Source of the DNA: Nostoc sp. UHCC 0926 | GTDB taxonomy: Bacteria; Cyanobacteriota; Cyanobacteriia; Cyanobacteriales; Nostocaceae | Reading direction: 5' to 3' | Assembly: GCF_028623165.1 (NCBI RefSeq) | Contig: NZ_CP117768.1 | Coordinates: 620,001 to 684,000, forward strand | Length of the DNA: 64,000 nt | Shown: one piece after another, positions 1 to 7,994 of the stretch | Position numbering within the stretch: the first letter of the stretch is position 1 | Layout of the letters: each line of letters begins with the position of its first letter | Program-made: the position numbers and the translations under genes | The notes under the pieces: model-generated | Told to the model about the DNA's origin: nothing | Seen by the model: the letters and a program-made list of their open reading frames with translations, nothing else | Database searches by the model: none

Positions 1-1
1 A

Positions 2-1027
2 TTTGGTGCTGCTCACGCGAATGTACAACCTCATTCTGGCGCCCAAGCTAATTTTGCAGTGTTCCTATCCCTGCTGGAACCAGGCGACAAAATTATGGGG
101 ATGGATTTGTCTCATGGGGGACATCTCACCCACGGTTCACCTGTAAATGTCTCAGGTAAGTGGTTCCAAGTTAGCCACTACGGTGTCAGCCAACAAACAG
201 AACAACTTGACTACGACCAAATTCGGGAGCTGGCGCTGAGGGAGCGTCCTAAGCTGCTGATTTGTGGTTATTCGGCTTATCCCCGTGTAATTGATTTTGA
301 AAAGTTCCGCAGCATTGCTGATGAAATCGGCGCTTACTTACTGGCGGATATTGCCCATATCGCTGGTTTGGTTGCTAGTGGTCTTCATCCTGATCCCATT
401 CCTCATTGTCACGTAGTAACAACAACTACACATAAGACTCTACGCGGCCCTAGAGGTGGCTTAATCTTGACCAACGACGCAGAACTAGGTAAAAAGCTAG
501 ATAAATCTGTTTTTCCTGGTAGCCAGGGCGGGCCATTGGAACACGTCATTGCTGGTAAGGCAGTAGCTTTTGGAGAAGCCCTGAAGCCTGAGTTTAAAAC
601 CTATTCTGCCCAAGTGATTAAAAATGCTCGTGCTTTGGCAGAACAACTGCAAAACCGGGGTTTAAAGATTGTGTCCAATGGCACTGACAATCATTTAATG
701 CTCATGGATTTACGTTCTATTGGCATGACGGGTAAGCAGGCGGATCAGCTGGTCAGTACTGTGAATATTACTGCTAATAAAAATACTGTTCCCTTTGATC
801 CGCAATCGCCATTTGTTACCAGTGGTCTAAGATTAGGTTCGCCGGCAATGACCACAAGGGGCTTGGGAGTAGCAGAATTTACCGAGATTGGAAATATTAT
901 TAGCGATCGCCTGCTTTCTCCAGATTCCGAGGTAGTAACCCAAGATTGTCGGCAACGGGTAGCAGCATTGTGCGATCGCTTCCCCTTATATCCTCACCTG
1001 GAAATTCCTGTACCAGCCTTAGCCTGA
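2..1027 (+). CDS. glyA: Serine hydroxymethyltransferase, 5'-truncated by the window edge
   Basis: PLP enzyme converting serine and tetrahydrofolate to glycine and 5,10-methylene-THF; cytosolic, central to one-carbon metabolism. The frame is open from base 2, so the start lies outside the window. The visible part begins [20 protein letters not shown], a SHMT signature, and goes on with [11 protein letters not shown], the PLP-lysine segment [14 protein letters not shown] and NHLMLMDLR. About 341 codons are present, against roughly 427 in the usual family member, so about 85-100 N-terminal residues are missing only because of the window. The 3' end is intact (stop TGA) and is followed at once by an inverted heptamer repeat that could act as a terminator. 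Identification is very secure. Confidence 0.97.
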   Translation, partial: FGAAHANVQPHSGAQANFAVFLSLLEPGDKIMGMDLSHGGHLTHGSPVNVSGKWFQVSHYGVSQQTEQLDYDQIRELALRERPKLLICGYSAYPRVIDFEKFRSIADEIGAYLLADIAHIAGLVASGLHPDPIPHCHVVTTTTHKTLRGPRGGLILTNDAELGKKLDKSVFPGSQGGPLEHVIAGKAVAFGEALKPEFKTYSAQVIKNARALAEQLQNRGLKIVSNGTDNHLMLMDLRSIGMTGKQADQLVSTVNITANKNTVPFDPQSPFVTSGLRLGSPAMTTRGLGVAEFTEIGNIISDRLLSPDSEVVTQDCRQRVAALCDRFPLYPHLEIPVPALA

Positions 1028-1035
1028 GATGATAG

Positions 1036-1084
1036 TTAGGAGTTAGGAGTGATAAGTTTTAAGTTTTGAACTCCTAACTCCTAA
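1036..1084. repeat. Inverted TTAGGAG heptamer repeat, potential terminator stem
   Basis: TTAGGAGTTAGGAGT (1036-1050) is followed after 19 nt by its exact complement ACTCCTAACTCCTAA (1070-1084), giving a 15-bp stem just after glyA. The unit is the AGTTAGG short tandem repeat that recurs in this window (13945-14003, 19641-19679, 21884-21945, 47757-47780). It may serve as a stem-loop at the 3' end of transcripts; it has no clear U-tract, so terminator function is an inference. Confidence 0.6.
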
Positions 1085-1112
1085 TACCAATTCTGTATGA
1101 AGATGTGCCTAT

Positions 1113-1164
1113 AGGACTTACGCAAAACAACACCCTGTAGGGGTAATTCATGAATTGCCCCTAC
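1113..1164. repeat. Dispersed palindromic repeat beginning AGGACTTACGCA
   Basis: AGGACTTACGCA (1113-1124) is followed by a near-perfect 28-nt palindrome centred on AATTCATGAATT (1137-1164; 13 of 14 pairs match). The same 12-mer forms both ends of the composite repeat at 6157-6478, and variants occur near 14765 and 44885. It lies in the glyA-cinA gap and codes nothing visible. Confidence 0.7.
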
Positions 1165-1220
1165 GTGAATAAAGCGCAACCTCACATAGAATTGCTATAA
1201 CTCCAAACTCCTATACAGAC

Positions 1221-1240
1221 AGACGCGATTAATCGCGTCT
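1221..1240. repeat. Perfect 20-bp palindrome, copy 1
   Basis: AGACGCGATTAATCGCGTCT reads the same on both strands and ends 12 nt upstream of the cinA start codon. An identical copy lies at 20276-20295, just after the STAS-domain gene. It may be a dispersed palindromic element or a binding site for a dimeric regulator; the sequence cannot tell which. Confidence 0.8.
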
Positions 1241-1252
1241 CTATTCTTTCCA

Positions 1253-2515
1253 ATGAGTGCAGAAATTATTTGTGTTGGTACTGAACTGCTGCTAGGAGAT
1301 ATCCTCAACGGCAATGCTCAATTTTTGGCGCAACAATTAGCGCAACTAGGTATTCCCCACTACTATCAAACAGTGGTTGGGGATAATCCAGAACGGTTGA
1401 AGCAAGTTATAGAAATTGCTATTTCCAGAGCGCAAATTCTCATTTTCACTGGTGGACTCGGCCCGACACCAGACGACCTCACCTGCGAAACGATCGCTGA
1501 TTTTTTTAAAGTCCCGTTGGTAGAACGCTCTGACATCATCGAAGACATAATCCAGAAATTCGGCCAACGTGGTCGGATTATGTCACCAAGTAACCGCAAG
1601 CAAGCTTTGATTCCCCAAGGTGCAGAAATTCTACCCAACCCCACTGGAACAGCACCCGGTATCATTTGGCAACCCCGTCCTGAAATCACGATTTTTACCT
1701 TTCCTGGTGTTCCCAGTGAAATGCATCCGATGTGGGAAGAAACAGCCGTCCCATTTCTCAAAAGTCAAGGTTGGGGTAAAGAAATTATTTACAGTCGGAG
1801 TTTAAAGTTTTGGGGTATTGGTGAATCTGCTTTGGCGGAAAAGGTTGCTTCCTATTTGAAGTTGCCAAATCCCACAGTAGCCCCTTATGCAGGTAAGGGG
1901 GAAGTAAGATTGCGAGTTTCTGCTAAAGCAAATTCAGAAGCAGCCGCAGAAGCCTTAATTGCGCCCATTGAGAAACAAATTAAAGAAATCGCCGGACTAG
2001 ATTTTTACGGCGTTAATAATGATACTCTTGCTTCCGTGGTTGGTCAGTTGTTGCTTGCATCAAAAGAAACGCTTTCAGTAGCAGAATCTTGCACTGGTGG
2101 CGGACTGGGGCAAATGTTGACTGAGATTTCTGGGAGTTCTGATTACTTTTGGGGTGGAGTAATTTCTTATGACAATTCGGTGAAGGTTGGGCTGCTGGGG
2201 GTTAACCCAGAAGATTTAGATAAATTTGGAGCGGTAAGTGCTACCGTTGCAGAGCAAATGGCAATTGGAGTCAAAAACCGCCTTGCAACAACATGGGGAT
2301 TGAGTATTACTGGTATTGCCGGCCCAACTGGAGGGACAGATACCAAGCCAGTGGGTTTAGTTTACGTTGGTTTGGCTGGGCCAAAGGATGAAGTGGCAAG
2401 TTTTGAGTATCAGTTTGGTACAGTACGAGGTCGAAATTTAATTCGTCATGTGAGTGCAAATGCAGCGTTGGATAATTTGCGCCGGAAGTTGTTGACGAGA
2501 TCGGAGGAATGTTAA
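1253..2515 (+). CDS. cinA: CinA-like competence/damage-inducible protein (nicotinamide nucleotide amidase type)
   Basis: 420 aa, full length for the family. The N-terminal MoCF/COG1058 domain (about 1-170) shows MSAEIICVGTELLLGDI and FTGGLGPTPDDLT. The C-terminal CinA domain (about 255-415) shows SVAESCTGGGLGQMLTEISGSS and TGIAGPTGG. Known CinA proteins act in pyridine nucleotide recycling (NMN deamidation, ADP-ribose pyrophosphatase) and are linked to transformation in some bacteria. The ATG at 1253 has no clear Shine-Dalgarno, and a perfect palindrome sits 12 nt upstream. glyA-cinA are codirectional with a 225-bp gap full of repeats, so co-transcription is uncertain. Confidence 0.95.
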   Translation: MSAEIICVGTELLLGDILNGNAQFLAQQLAQLGIPHYYQTVVGDNPERLKQVIEIAISRAQILIFTGGLGPTPDDLTCETIADFFKVPLVERSDIIEDIIQKFGQRGRIMSPSNRKQALIPQGAEILPNPTGTAPGIIWQPRPEITIFTFPGVPSEMHPMWEETAVPFLKSQGWGKEIIYSRSLKFWGIGESALAEKVASYLKLPNPTVAPYAGKGEVRLRVSAKANSEAAAEALIAPIEKQIKEIAGLDFYGVNNDTLASVVGQLLLASKETLSVAESCTGGGLGQMLTEISGSSDYFWGGVISYDNSVKVGLLGVNPEDLDKFGAVSATVAEQMAIGVKNRLATTWGLSITGIAGPTGGTDTKPVGLVYVGLAGPKDEVASFEYQFGTVRGRNLIRHVSANAALDNLRRKLLTRSEEC

Positions 2516-2517
2516 GT

Positions 2518-2576
2518 TTGTCATCCGATTTGGATGACAAGCGTACCTAACGTGTGGTCAGGCAGATCCGGATCTG
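2518..2576. terminator. Hairpin pair after cinA
   Basis: TTGTCATCC (2518-2526) pairs exactly with GGATGACAA (2532-2540) across a 5-nt loop, three bases after the cinA stop. CAGATCCGGATCTG (2563-2576) is a second perfect palindrome. Neither has a U-run, so this is a likely 3'-end structure or dispersed palindrome, not a classic terminator. Confidence 0.45.
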
Positions 2577-2622
2577 TCTGTAAATTACAAGTCAATTTTG
2601 AGAGATGGCTTAAAAGCTAAGT

Positions 2623-2853
2623 ATGATTATCGTTGACACTGGCTTTTGGTTAGCCTTAGCAAATCGAAATGACTTGTACCACAGTCAAGCAATAACAGTA
2701 CTTGCCAATGTCAATAAACCTCTGATTACGACTTGGGCTGTTGTTACAGAAACTTGCTATCTACTACTAACAAAGATGGGCAACCACGCGCAAGTAAGTT
2801 TTATCAATAACTTATTTTTAGAGGTATTTACAGCCCACATTCCGCACGAGTAA
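2623..2853 (+). pseudogene. Truncated PIN-domain (VapC-like) toxin
   Basis: 76 codons: MIIVDTGFWLALANR with the first PIN aspartate (D5), and LITTWAVVTETCYLL with the conserved glutamate region. PIN toxins of this type are metal-dependent RNases of about 130-140 aa; this one stops just past the middle after IPHE, so the distal acidic residues that complete the active site are missing. No continuation is evident in the other frames downstream, and no antitoxin gene lies upstream (cinA ends 107 bp before). I read it as a decayed toxin gene. A short functional protein is possible but unlikely. Confidence 0.7.
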
Positions 2854-3748
2854 ATGTACTCAAAAATTTGCCCTCTGCACGTTATTTTGTCAAAACCTGA
2901 ATTTTTTAAAATCGGCTAAAAATCATTGCTGGCAATCAATTCACGCTTTTTATTATCTATTGGGAGTAAGCAAAGTTTTTAGTTTCAAACATGCTAATTT
3001 TATTGACAATAGTGTCAAAAAGCTTTTGATACTTGTTTTCTTTGTGATGCCTGCGGCGAGCTAGTTCAATGCCTGAAACCTAAGACAATAGTTGGTTAAT
3101 ATAAAATATCAAGATTTTAAAACTAACCTGCATAATGTGGCTTACAAGTTATTAACTTGTTAATATCTTGTTAATAACTTATCAATATCTTGTTAATATG
3201 TTGTTAATAACTACAATATTATATTTTTTATAATCTTTTCCTGATTAGTTTATTTGTTCCTACAGTTTCATTCACAGGTATTGCGTTTAAATAACGAAAT
3301 CTCGTTTGGTAAGAAAAACTTCTTTGTTCTCGAAATGCCTAGAGAATCCGATCGGTACTGCTTAGTATTTTGTACATAGTTACAATCCTCCATTAGTAAT
3401 TTTGTACTAACTAAAGGAAGGCTGAGTTTTTGTGAGTCAGTCTCAATCCCTTCCTGAAAGATTAGGATCATAATCAATTTGTCAATAAGTAATAGTGCTT
3501 AAAAATTTCGCAAAAATGAGGGTAGAAAACACAAGTTTTGGACTAGCAGTGCCTACGGCTGGCTCTGCCTATGCGTCATCTGAAAAAGCATCACTCATTT
3601 TTGTCTTCAAAATTATGTGTCAAATTGAATTTAATACCCCCATTTGGAGTTAATTTACAGCGTAAATACTATTGACAAAATTAATTTTATCTTAATCTGT
3701 CAAGAATGGCCTCAACATCATAATTCCCACACGTATAGCGAGGTCTTA
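2854..3748. other. Long AT-rich intergenic region
   Basis: No convincing gene. At about 3148-3215 there is a run of imperfect direct repeats of the type CTTGTTAATATCTTGTTAAT. Near 3545-3590 lies a short dispersed repeat containing TGCCTACGGCTGGCTCTGCC. A minus-strand frame at 3268-3477 lacks a ribosome site and recognisable motifs. The AT-rich repeats may belong to the promoter region of the di-haem peroxidase-like gene. Confidence 0.5.
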
Positions 3749-5755
3749 ATGATACCCTCAAATGGTGCATTAGCAATGTTACTAGTGCTAATTTTGATGC
3801 TTTTTTGGATTTATTTAAAATATAAAACCAGAATAGTATCAAGATATTCACGCCCTCTGGCAATTTTCATCATAGTTTCTCTGGCGATCGCTGGTGGAGG
3901 TATTGTATCGGCAGTAACACCAAACCCGGCTCCCCTAAATAACATAACCAGTTTACCAGCGGCTACAACTGGAGACCCTAACCCAGCGAACCCACCACTC
4001 CTGACAGCAGTGGCTCAACCAAGCAATCTCGGAGACTTTGTTCAAGACCAAACAGCCCTACTCAAGCTAGGAAAATCCCTATTCTGGGATATGCAGCTTG
4101 GTAGTGACGGCATTCAGTCCTGTGCTACTTGTCACTTTCATGCCGGAGCTGATAACAGATCAAAGAATCAAATCAATCCTGGTTTTTTGGCATCACTGAA
4201 AGATACAACTTTCCAGGTAGGTGGTGGTGCAAACTATCAACTCACGGCGGCAGATTTTCCATTTCACAAACTGGCAGATCCTGATGATCGAACCAGTACA
4301 GTTATTTCTGACACTAACGATATCGCCTCATCCCAAGGTGTGTTTAACAGTGTTATTAATAACACTGTTCCGGGTCAACCAGAGGATTCGACTACATCTG
4401 TGCCAGATCCAGACGGCTTTCAAGTCAATGGAATTAATGTGCGTCGAGTTGAGCCGCGTAATACTCCAACGGTAATTAATACAATCTTCAACAAACTCCA
4501 GTTTTGGGATGGTCGCGCCAAGGAAACCTTCAATGGGGTGAATATAAAAGGAGCAGCAGACTTTAATGCTAAAGTTTACATAGCTACAACATCAAGGCAA
4601 TTAACTCCTGTTTCCGTTTCGCTCAACAATTCCTCTCTAGCTTCCCTAGTAACCGGACCACTATTGAGTCCATTTGAGACATCTGCTGGTGGTCGTACTT
4701 TACCTCAAGTCGGTGCTAAGTTTCTGCGGAAAAAAGGTCAGAAGCTCAAAAGCCTCAGACCCTTAGGTAAACAAGTTGTACATCGGCAAGACAGTGTTTT
4801 AGGATCTGACAGTCGATCCCCCAAGCCCGGTCTGGATACCGCATCCTATGATAAGCTGATTCGGCAAGCCTTTAAGAAGCAATGGTGGAAGTCAAAGTCA
4901 ATCATTCAAGTTGACAGTAATGGAGTGCCAACAGTCCTCGGCAAAAATGATGATGGTAATGAGAGTGAGGAAGGACTGACTTTACCTACAAATCAGTTTT
5001 CGCTTAGGGATTGGAATTTCTCCTTATTCTCTGGGTTAGCAATGCAAAAGTATATCTCTACTCTTGTGTCTGACCAGACACCTTTTGATAAATTCCAAGC
5101 GGGAAATACCAATGCTCTCACCGATCAGGAAAAAAGCGGTCTGACTGTGTTTGTTAATAATCCGGCTAATGGTGGTGGTAATTGTAATATTTGCCATACG
5201 ATTCCAGAATTCACTACGGCTTCGGTGAGAAGAACCGCAGGAGTAGCTTCAACTGATTCAACTGATCCGCTGATTAATAATCCAACTAACGGCTTCTTCC
5301 CTAACTACGGTGTCAGACCTGCCTCAGATGATCCAGGAGCCGGAAACACTACCAAATCAGTGTTCAAAGCACCTGCCCTCCGTAACATCGGCTTGACAGC
5401 TCCATATATGCATAACGGTGGGAAGGCAACTCTGGAGCAAGTAGTAGACTTTTACAATCGTGGTCGAGGTGACGACGGTGGACGTGCCCCAGCAGTATTG
5501 AACTTAACCGATACTAAAAAAGCTGATTTGGTCGCTTTCTTAAGAACCGGACTTACCGATCAGCGAGTCCTCCTTGAACAAGCACCCTTTGACCATCCGC
5601 AATTGTTCATTCCCAATGGACATCCCGGCAATCAAAGTTCAGTGACTGCCAGTGGCAATACTAATGGAACTCCTACGGCTACAGATCAGCTAGTGGAAAT
5701 ACCCGCAGTTGGTCGTAATGGTGTCATTACTCCCAAGCCAAATTTCTTAGAGTAA
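3749..5755 (+). CDS. Di-haem cytochrome c peroxidase / MauG-like protein, membrane-anchored
   Basis: 668 aa from the ATG at 3749, preceded by GAGG at 3740-3743. A TTG 105 nt upstream is in frame but has no ribosome site. An N-terminal hydrophobic segment (about residues 5-25) and a second hydrophobic stretch (about 35-55) suggest membrane anchoring or export. Two c-type haem sites are visible: CATCH at 125-129 and CNICH at 479-483. NVRRVEPRNTPTVINTIFN and KAPALRNIGLTAPYMHNGG match the bacterial CcpA/MauG family. The spacing is about 350 residues and the protein is about twice the usual 330-380 aa length, with a large insertion between the haems, so it may be a MauG-like oxidase and not an H2O2-scavenging enzyme. 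It stands alone between long intergenic regions. Confidence 0.88.
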   Translation: MIPSNGALAMLLVLILMLFWIYLKYKTRIVSRYSRPLAIFIIVSLAIAGGGIVSAVTPNPAPLNNITSLPAATTGDPNPANPPLLTAVAQPSNLGDFVQDQTALLKLGKSLFWDMQLGSDGIQSCATCHFHAGADNRSKNQINPGFLASLKDTTFQVGGGANYQLTAADFPFHKLADPDDRTSTVISDTNDIASSQGVFNSVINNTVPGQPEDSTTSVPDPDGFQVNGINVRRVEPRNTPTVINTIFNKLQFWDGRAKETFNGVNIKGAADFNAKVYIATTSRQLTPVSVSLNNSSLASLVTGPLLSPFETSAGGRTLPQVGAKFLRKKGQKLKSLRPLGKQVVHRQDSVLGSDSRSPKPGLDTASYDKLIRQAFKKQWWKSKSIIQVDSNGVPTVLGKNDDGNESEEGLTLPTNQFSLRDWNFSLFSGLAMQKYISTLVSDQTPFDKFQAGNTNALTDQEKSGLTVFVNNPANGGGNCNICHTIPEFTTASVRRTAGVASTDSTDPLINNPTNGFFPNYGVRPASDDPGAGNTTKSVFKAPALRNIGLTAPYMHNGGKATLEQVVDFYNRGRGDDGGRAPAVLNLTDTKKADLVAFLRTGLTDQRVLLEQAPFDHPQLFIPNGHPGNQSSVTASGNTNGTPTATDQLVEIPAVGRNGVITPKPNFLE

Positions 5756-5930
5756 GACTCTAGACTTGAAACGTAACTGTTCATGGACTAACGACAGAAT
5801 GAGGGTTACAAGCGATTTAATCGGATGATTTAGCCTTATTTCCTCAAATTTCTGAGCTTGATAGTGCCTCAAACCCGATTAACTTCGTACCCCCCTAAGA
5901 AAAATAATCACTCTTGGAAGTGCCTGATTG

Positions 5931-6077
5931 CTAACTATTTAACGTAAGTTCGCCAAACTTCCCTCGACGTGGGAAGAGGTTTGGAAAAGAGGCAAATTTA
6001 TCCATCGAACTCAAGTTAACTGTTAGAGTTTCACAAAAGTACAAATCATCCGTAAGGACTATCTGCCCTTGTTGCAT
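5931..6077 (-). pseudogene. Possible short reading frame or gene remnant of unknown kind
   Basis: A minus-strand frame from the ATG at 6077 codes 48 residues starting MQQGQIVLTDDLYFCETLTV. The frame stays open to about 6119 upstream before meeting a stop. Composition is protein-like, but I recognise no family and see no ribosome site. It may be the tail of a lost gene in this repeat-rich gap. Low confidence. Confidence 0.2.
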
Positions 6078-6156
6078 TGCTTTATCCAAAGTAGCAGCAT
6101 CGGGCAGATTTTCTAACTTAGGGATTCTTTAGTTAAATTTCAAAAGTTTTTGATCC

Positions 6157-6478
6157 AGGACTTACGCAAAAAGGCAGTGAAAGCCTTGATTTACCGTAGA
6201 GGCAATTCATGTAGACGCAAAGCGGCTTAAGGCAGGGTACATTGGTGTCAACTTAAGGTGAAAGCCAGTTTAGAAACAGCTTTTAGAGGTTGTCTTGTTC
6301 CCAGTCTCTGACTGGGAATGCCTAACGTGAGGTTCCGCCTCAAGACTTGCGGCAGAGCCGCAATGAGGAGCATTTCCAGCCAGAGGCTGAAAACGAGGAT
6401 TTTAAAAGGGTTTGGGCTTAAGTTGACACCAATGGGCAGGGTATTGCCCCTACATTTCGTACTTGATGCGTAAGTCCT
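6157..6478. repeat. Composite dispersed repeat with AGGACTTACGCA termini
   Basis: The outer ends are AGGACTTACGCA (6157-6168) and its exact complement TGCGTAAGTCCT (6467-6478). Removing the inner insertion at 6240-6434 plus one 9-bp duplicate leaves an approximately 118-bp element of the same type as the one at 1113-1164. It therefore served as target for a second element. Confidence 0.7.
6240..6434. mobile_element. 195-bp MITE-like element with 18-bp TIRs and 9-bp target duplication
   Basis: CATTGGTGTCAACTTAAG (6240-6257) is the exact inverted complement of CTTAAGTTGACACCAATG (6417-6434). Directly outside them is the duplicated 9-mer GGCAGGGTA (6231-6239 and 6435-6443). The interior has no gene but several hairpins: CCCAGTCTCTGACTGGG, GAGGTTCCGCCTC, GCGGCAGAGCCGC and CAGCCAGAGGCTG, which look like yet another dispersed palindromic repeat. 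Perfect TIRs and duplication indicate a recent transposition of a non-autonomous element; the mobilising transposase is not in this window. Confidence 0.88.
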
Positions 6479-6700
6479 ATGATCTTTTGATCTATATATT
6501 TTCTTTCAACTGAGCCTCTTGCCTCCAGCAATAACTATCCTTTAGTTTTTTTTAATAATTTAGTAATATATAATACACTACACTATCAACCATCAGCGAT
6601 CTCATACCTACCCATCAGCACAATTAATCACGGGATCGCTTGCTGTATTCTTCACAGTTTGTTACAAAAGTACAAAGAACTTCTAGAGACCCAAAACCAC

Positions 6701-7495
6701 ATGTTCGGCGGACTTACTGGTTTACAAAATCCTAAAGGCACAGATTGGGGAGAGCGAATGCTCAATACAGTCGCCAGCCAAACGATTCGCCACCTGTTTA
6801 CCCAAAGCGAGTCAGTAGAAGTTTTTGTGCGCTGCTATCCCTCCAGCAAACTGTTGCAAGGCAGCATTGATAGCTTCAAAATGAGCGGTCGTGGCTTGGT
6901 GATTCGGAGAGATTTCGCGGTAGAGGAGATGTCTTTTGAAACCGATGCGGTTGCCATTGACTTCGGCTCGGTTTTAAGTGGCAAACTCAGTCTCAAGCAA
7001 CCCACTCAAGCGATCGCTCAAGTAATTCTATCAGAAGCAGGCATCAACCAAGCCTTTAATGCGGAACTGGTGAAAAAGCGTCTACTTAATCTCTCAGTAC
7101 CATCACTGACGGCATTATCTGGCGGTGAACCAGTCTCCTTTACGGAAGTTCAGGTACAGCTATTACCTGAAAATCGCTTACAACTCTTAGCAAAAGCAGA
7201 TTTAAACAATGGCGAACTTGTACCCCTGAGCATGATTCTAACTATAGGCATTGAAAGGCGGCGGCGAGTTTCTTTCAAAGATCCGAAAATTGAACTCGAC
7301 CAAGTGCCAGAAGCCCAACGGGAAATCTCGCAAACCTTGAGCCTGGCACTGGTAGAAATTTTGGATAATATGGTTGATTTGGATCGCTTTGACCTCGATG
7401 GAGTGAAAATGCGGCTCAACCGATTAGAAACTGAAGGTCAAAAACTTATTTTCAGTGGATATGCTGAAATTGAGCGTATTCCAAGTAGCGCTTGA
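6701..7495 (+). CDS. DUF2993 (LmeA-like) family protein
   Basis: 264 aa from the ATG at 6701; an in-frame TTG at 6659 would add 14 residues but has no ribosome site. The sequence has the alternating pattern of the DUF2993 family: a segment around KMSGRGLVIRRDFAVEEMSF, then DFGSVLSGKLSLKQPTQAIA, and a C-terminal part with LDNMVDLDRFDLDG. Related LmeA proteins bind phosphatidylinositides in mycobacteria; the cyanobacterial role is unknown, and lipid binding here is inference. No signal peptide is evident. It is monocistronic and faces ugd across a bidirectional terminator. Confidence 0.8.
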   Translation: MFGGLTGLQNPKGTDWGERMLNTVASQTIRHLFTQSESVEVFVRCYPSSKLLQGSIDSFKMSGRGLVIRRDFAVEEMSFETDAVAIDFGSVLSGKLSLKQPTQAIAQVILSEAGINQAFNAELVKKRLLNLSVPSLTALSGGEPVSFTEVQVQLLPENRLQLLAKADLNNGELVPLSMILTIGIERRRRVSFKDPKIELDQVPEAQREISQTLSLALVEILDNMVDLDRFDLDGVKMRLNRLETEGQKLIFSGYAEIERIPSSA

Positions 7496-7623
7496 CATGA
7501 AACTTTTAGGTAAACAAGGTAAGTAAAGTTTTTTTAACGTGAGTTCGATTAACCTCTCCCTACCTTGAACTAAAGGATTTCCAGTTAAAAAAACATCCCA
7601 TCCCTGCGGGACGCTCCGCGAAC

Positions 7624-7696
7624 GTAGGGGCACAAGGCCAAGATCCCCTACAAATGTACAAATAATTTTGGATAATTTATTTTTTGTCAGTCCCTA
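7624..7696 (-). repeat. 73-bp dispersed element, copy in inverse orientation to 33612-33680
   Basis: The reverse complement contains AAATTATCCAAAATTATTTG followed by TACATTTGTAGGGG and then a GGCC-centred palindrome. The same order with few changes occurs at 33612-33680. The two copies differ mainly in the palindrome core (here degenerate, there perfect). Non-coding, MITE-like. Confidence 0.75.
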
Positions 7697-7860
7697 AAGT
7701 TCAAGTCTGTCTCTCTGGGAGTCGGAGAGAGATGGTTTTACGTAGTAAAATCTCTTAGAGGTATTTTGATTCAGCTAATTAGACGCACGCTATATGAGCC
7801 GTCGAATTCACGTTTTTTTAGCGTATTTGCATCTTTGGGCGAAGCTCTAAAATAAAATTA

Positions 7861-7890
7861 AATACCGCCTAGATCGTTTTAGGCGGTATT
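7861..7890. terminator. Bidirectional intrinsic terminator between the DUF2993 gene and ugd
   Basis: AATACCGCCTA (7861-7871) pairs with TAGGCGGTATT (7880-7890), an 11-bp perfect stem with an 8-nt loop. T-rich sequence follows on the plus strand (GTAAATAAGTTTTT) and, read on the minus strand, TAATTTTATTTT follows. The convergent position fits a terminator for both genes. Confidence 0.8.
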
Positions 7891-7994
7891 GTAAATAAGT
7901 TTTTGGGTTTTTAAGAGAGTTAGAGTCAGCAATTATGGATTATAGGTTGTAAGTAATTCTTATCCATCATTGCTCACTCATAACTCCTAACTAT

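Larger units (their letters stand above)
5756..6700. other. Intergenic region dominated by nested repeats
   Basis: Besides the possible remnant at 5931-6077 and the nested elements at 6157-6478, I see no gene. The last 200 bases before the DUF2993 gene are AT-rich and contain TTTAGTAATATATAATACAC near 6557, a plausible promoter region. Confidence 0.5.
7496..7994. other. Intergenic region between convergent genes
   Basis: It contains the dispersed element at 7624-7696 and the terminator at 7861-7890. No gene is seen. The segment CCCATCCCTGCGGGACGCTC near 7598 is a further short palindromic repeat typical of this genome. Confidence 0.5.

Noticed and set aside
3268..3477. 69-codon minus-strand frame
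   Set aside because: TTG start, no ribosome site, no recognisable family.
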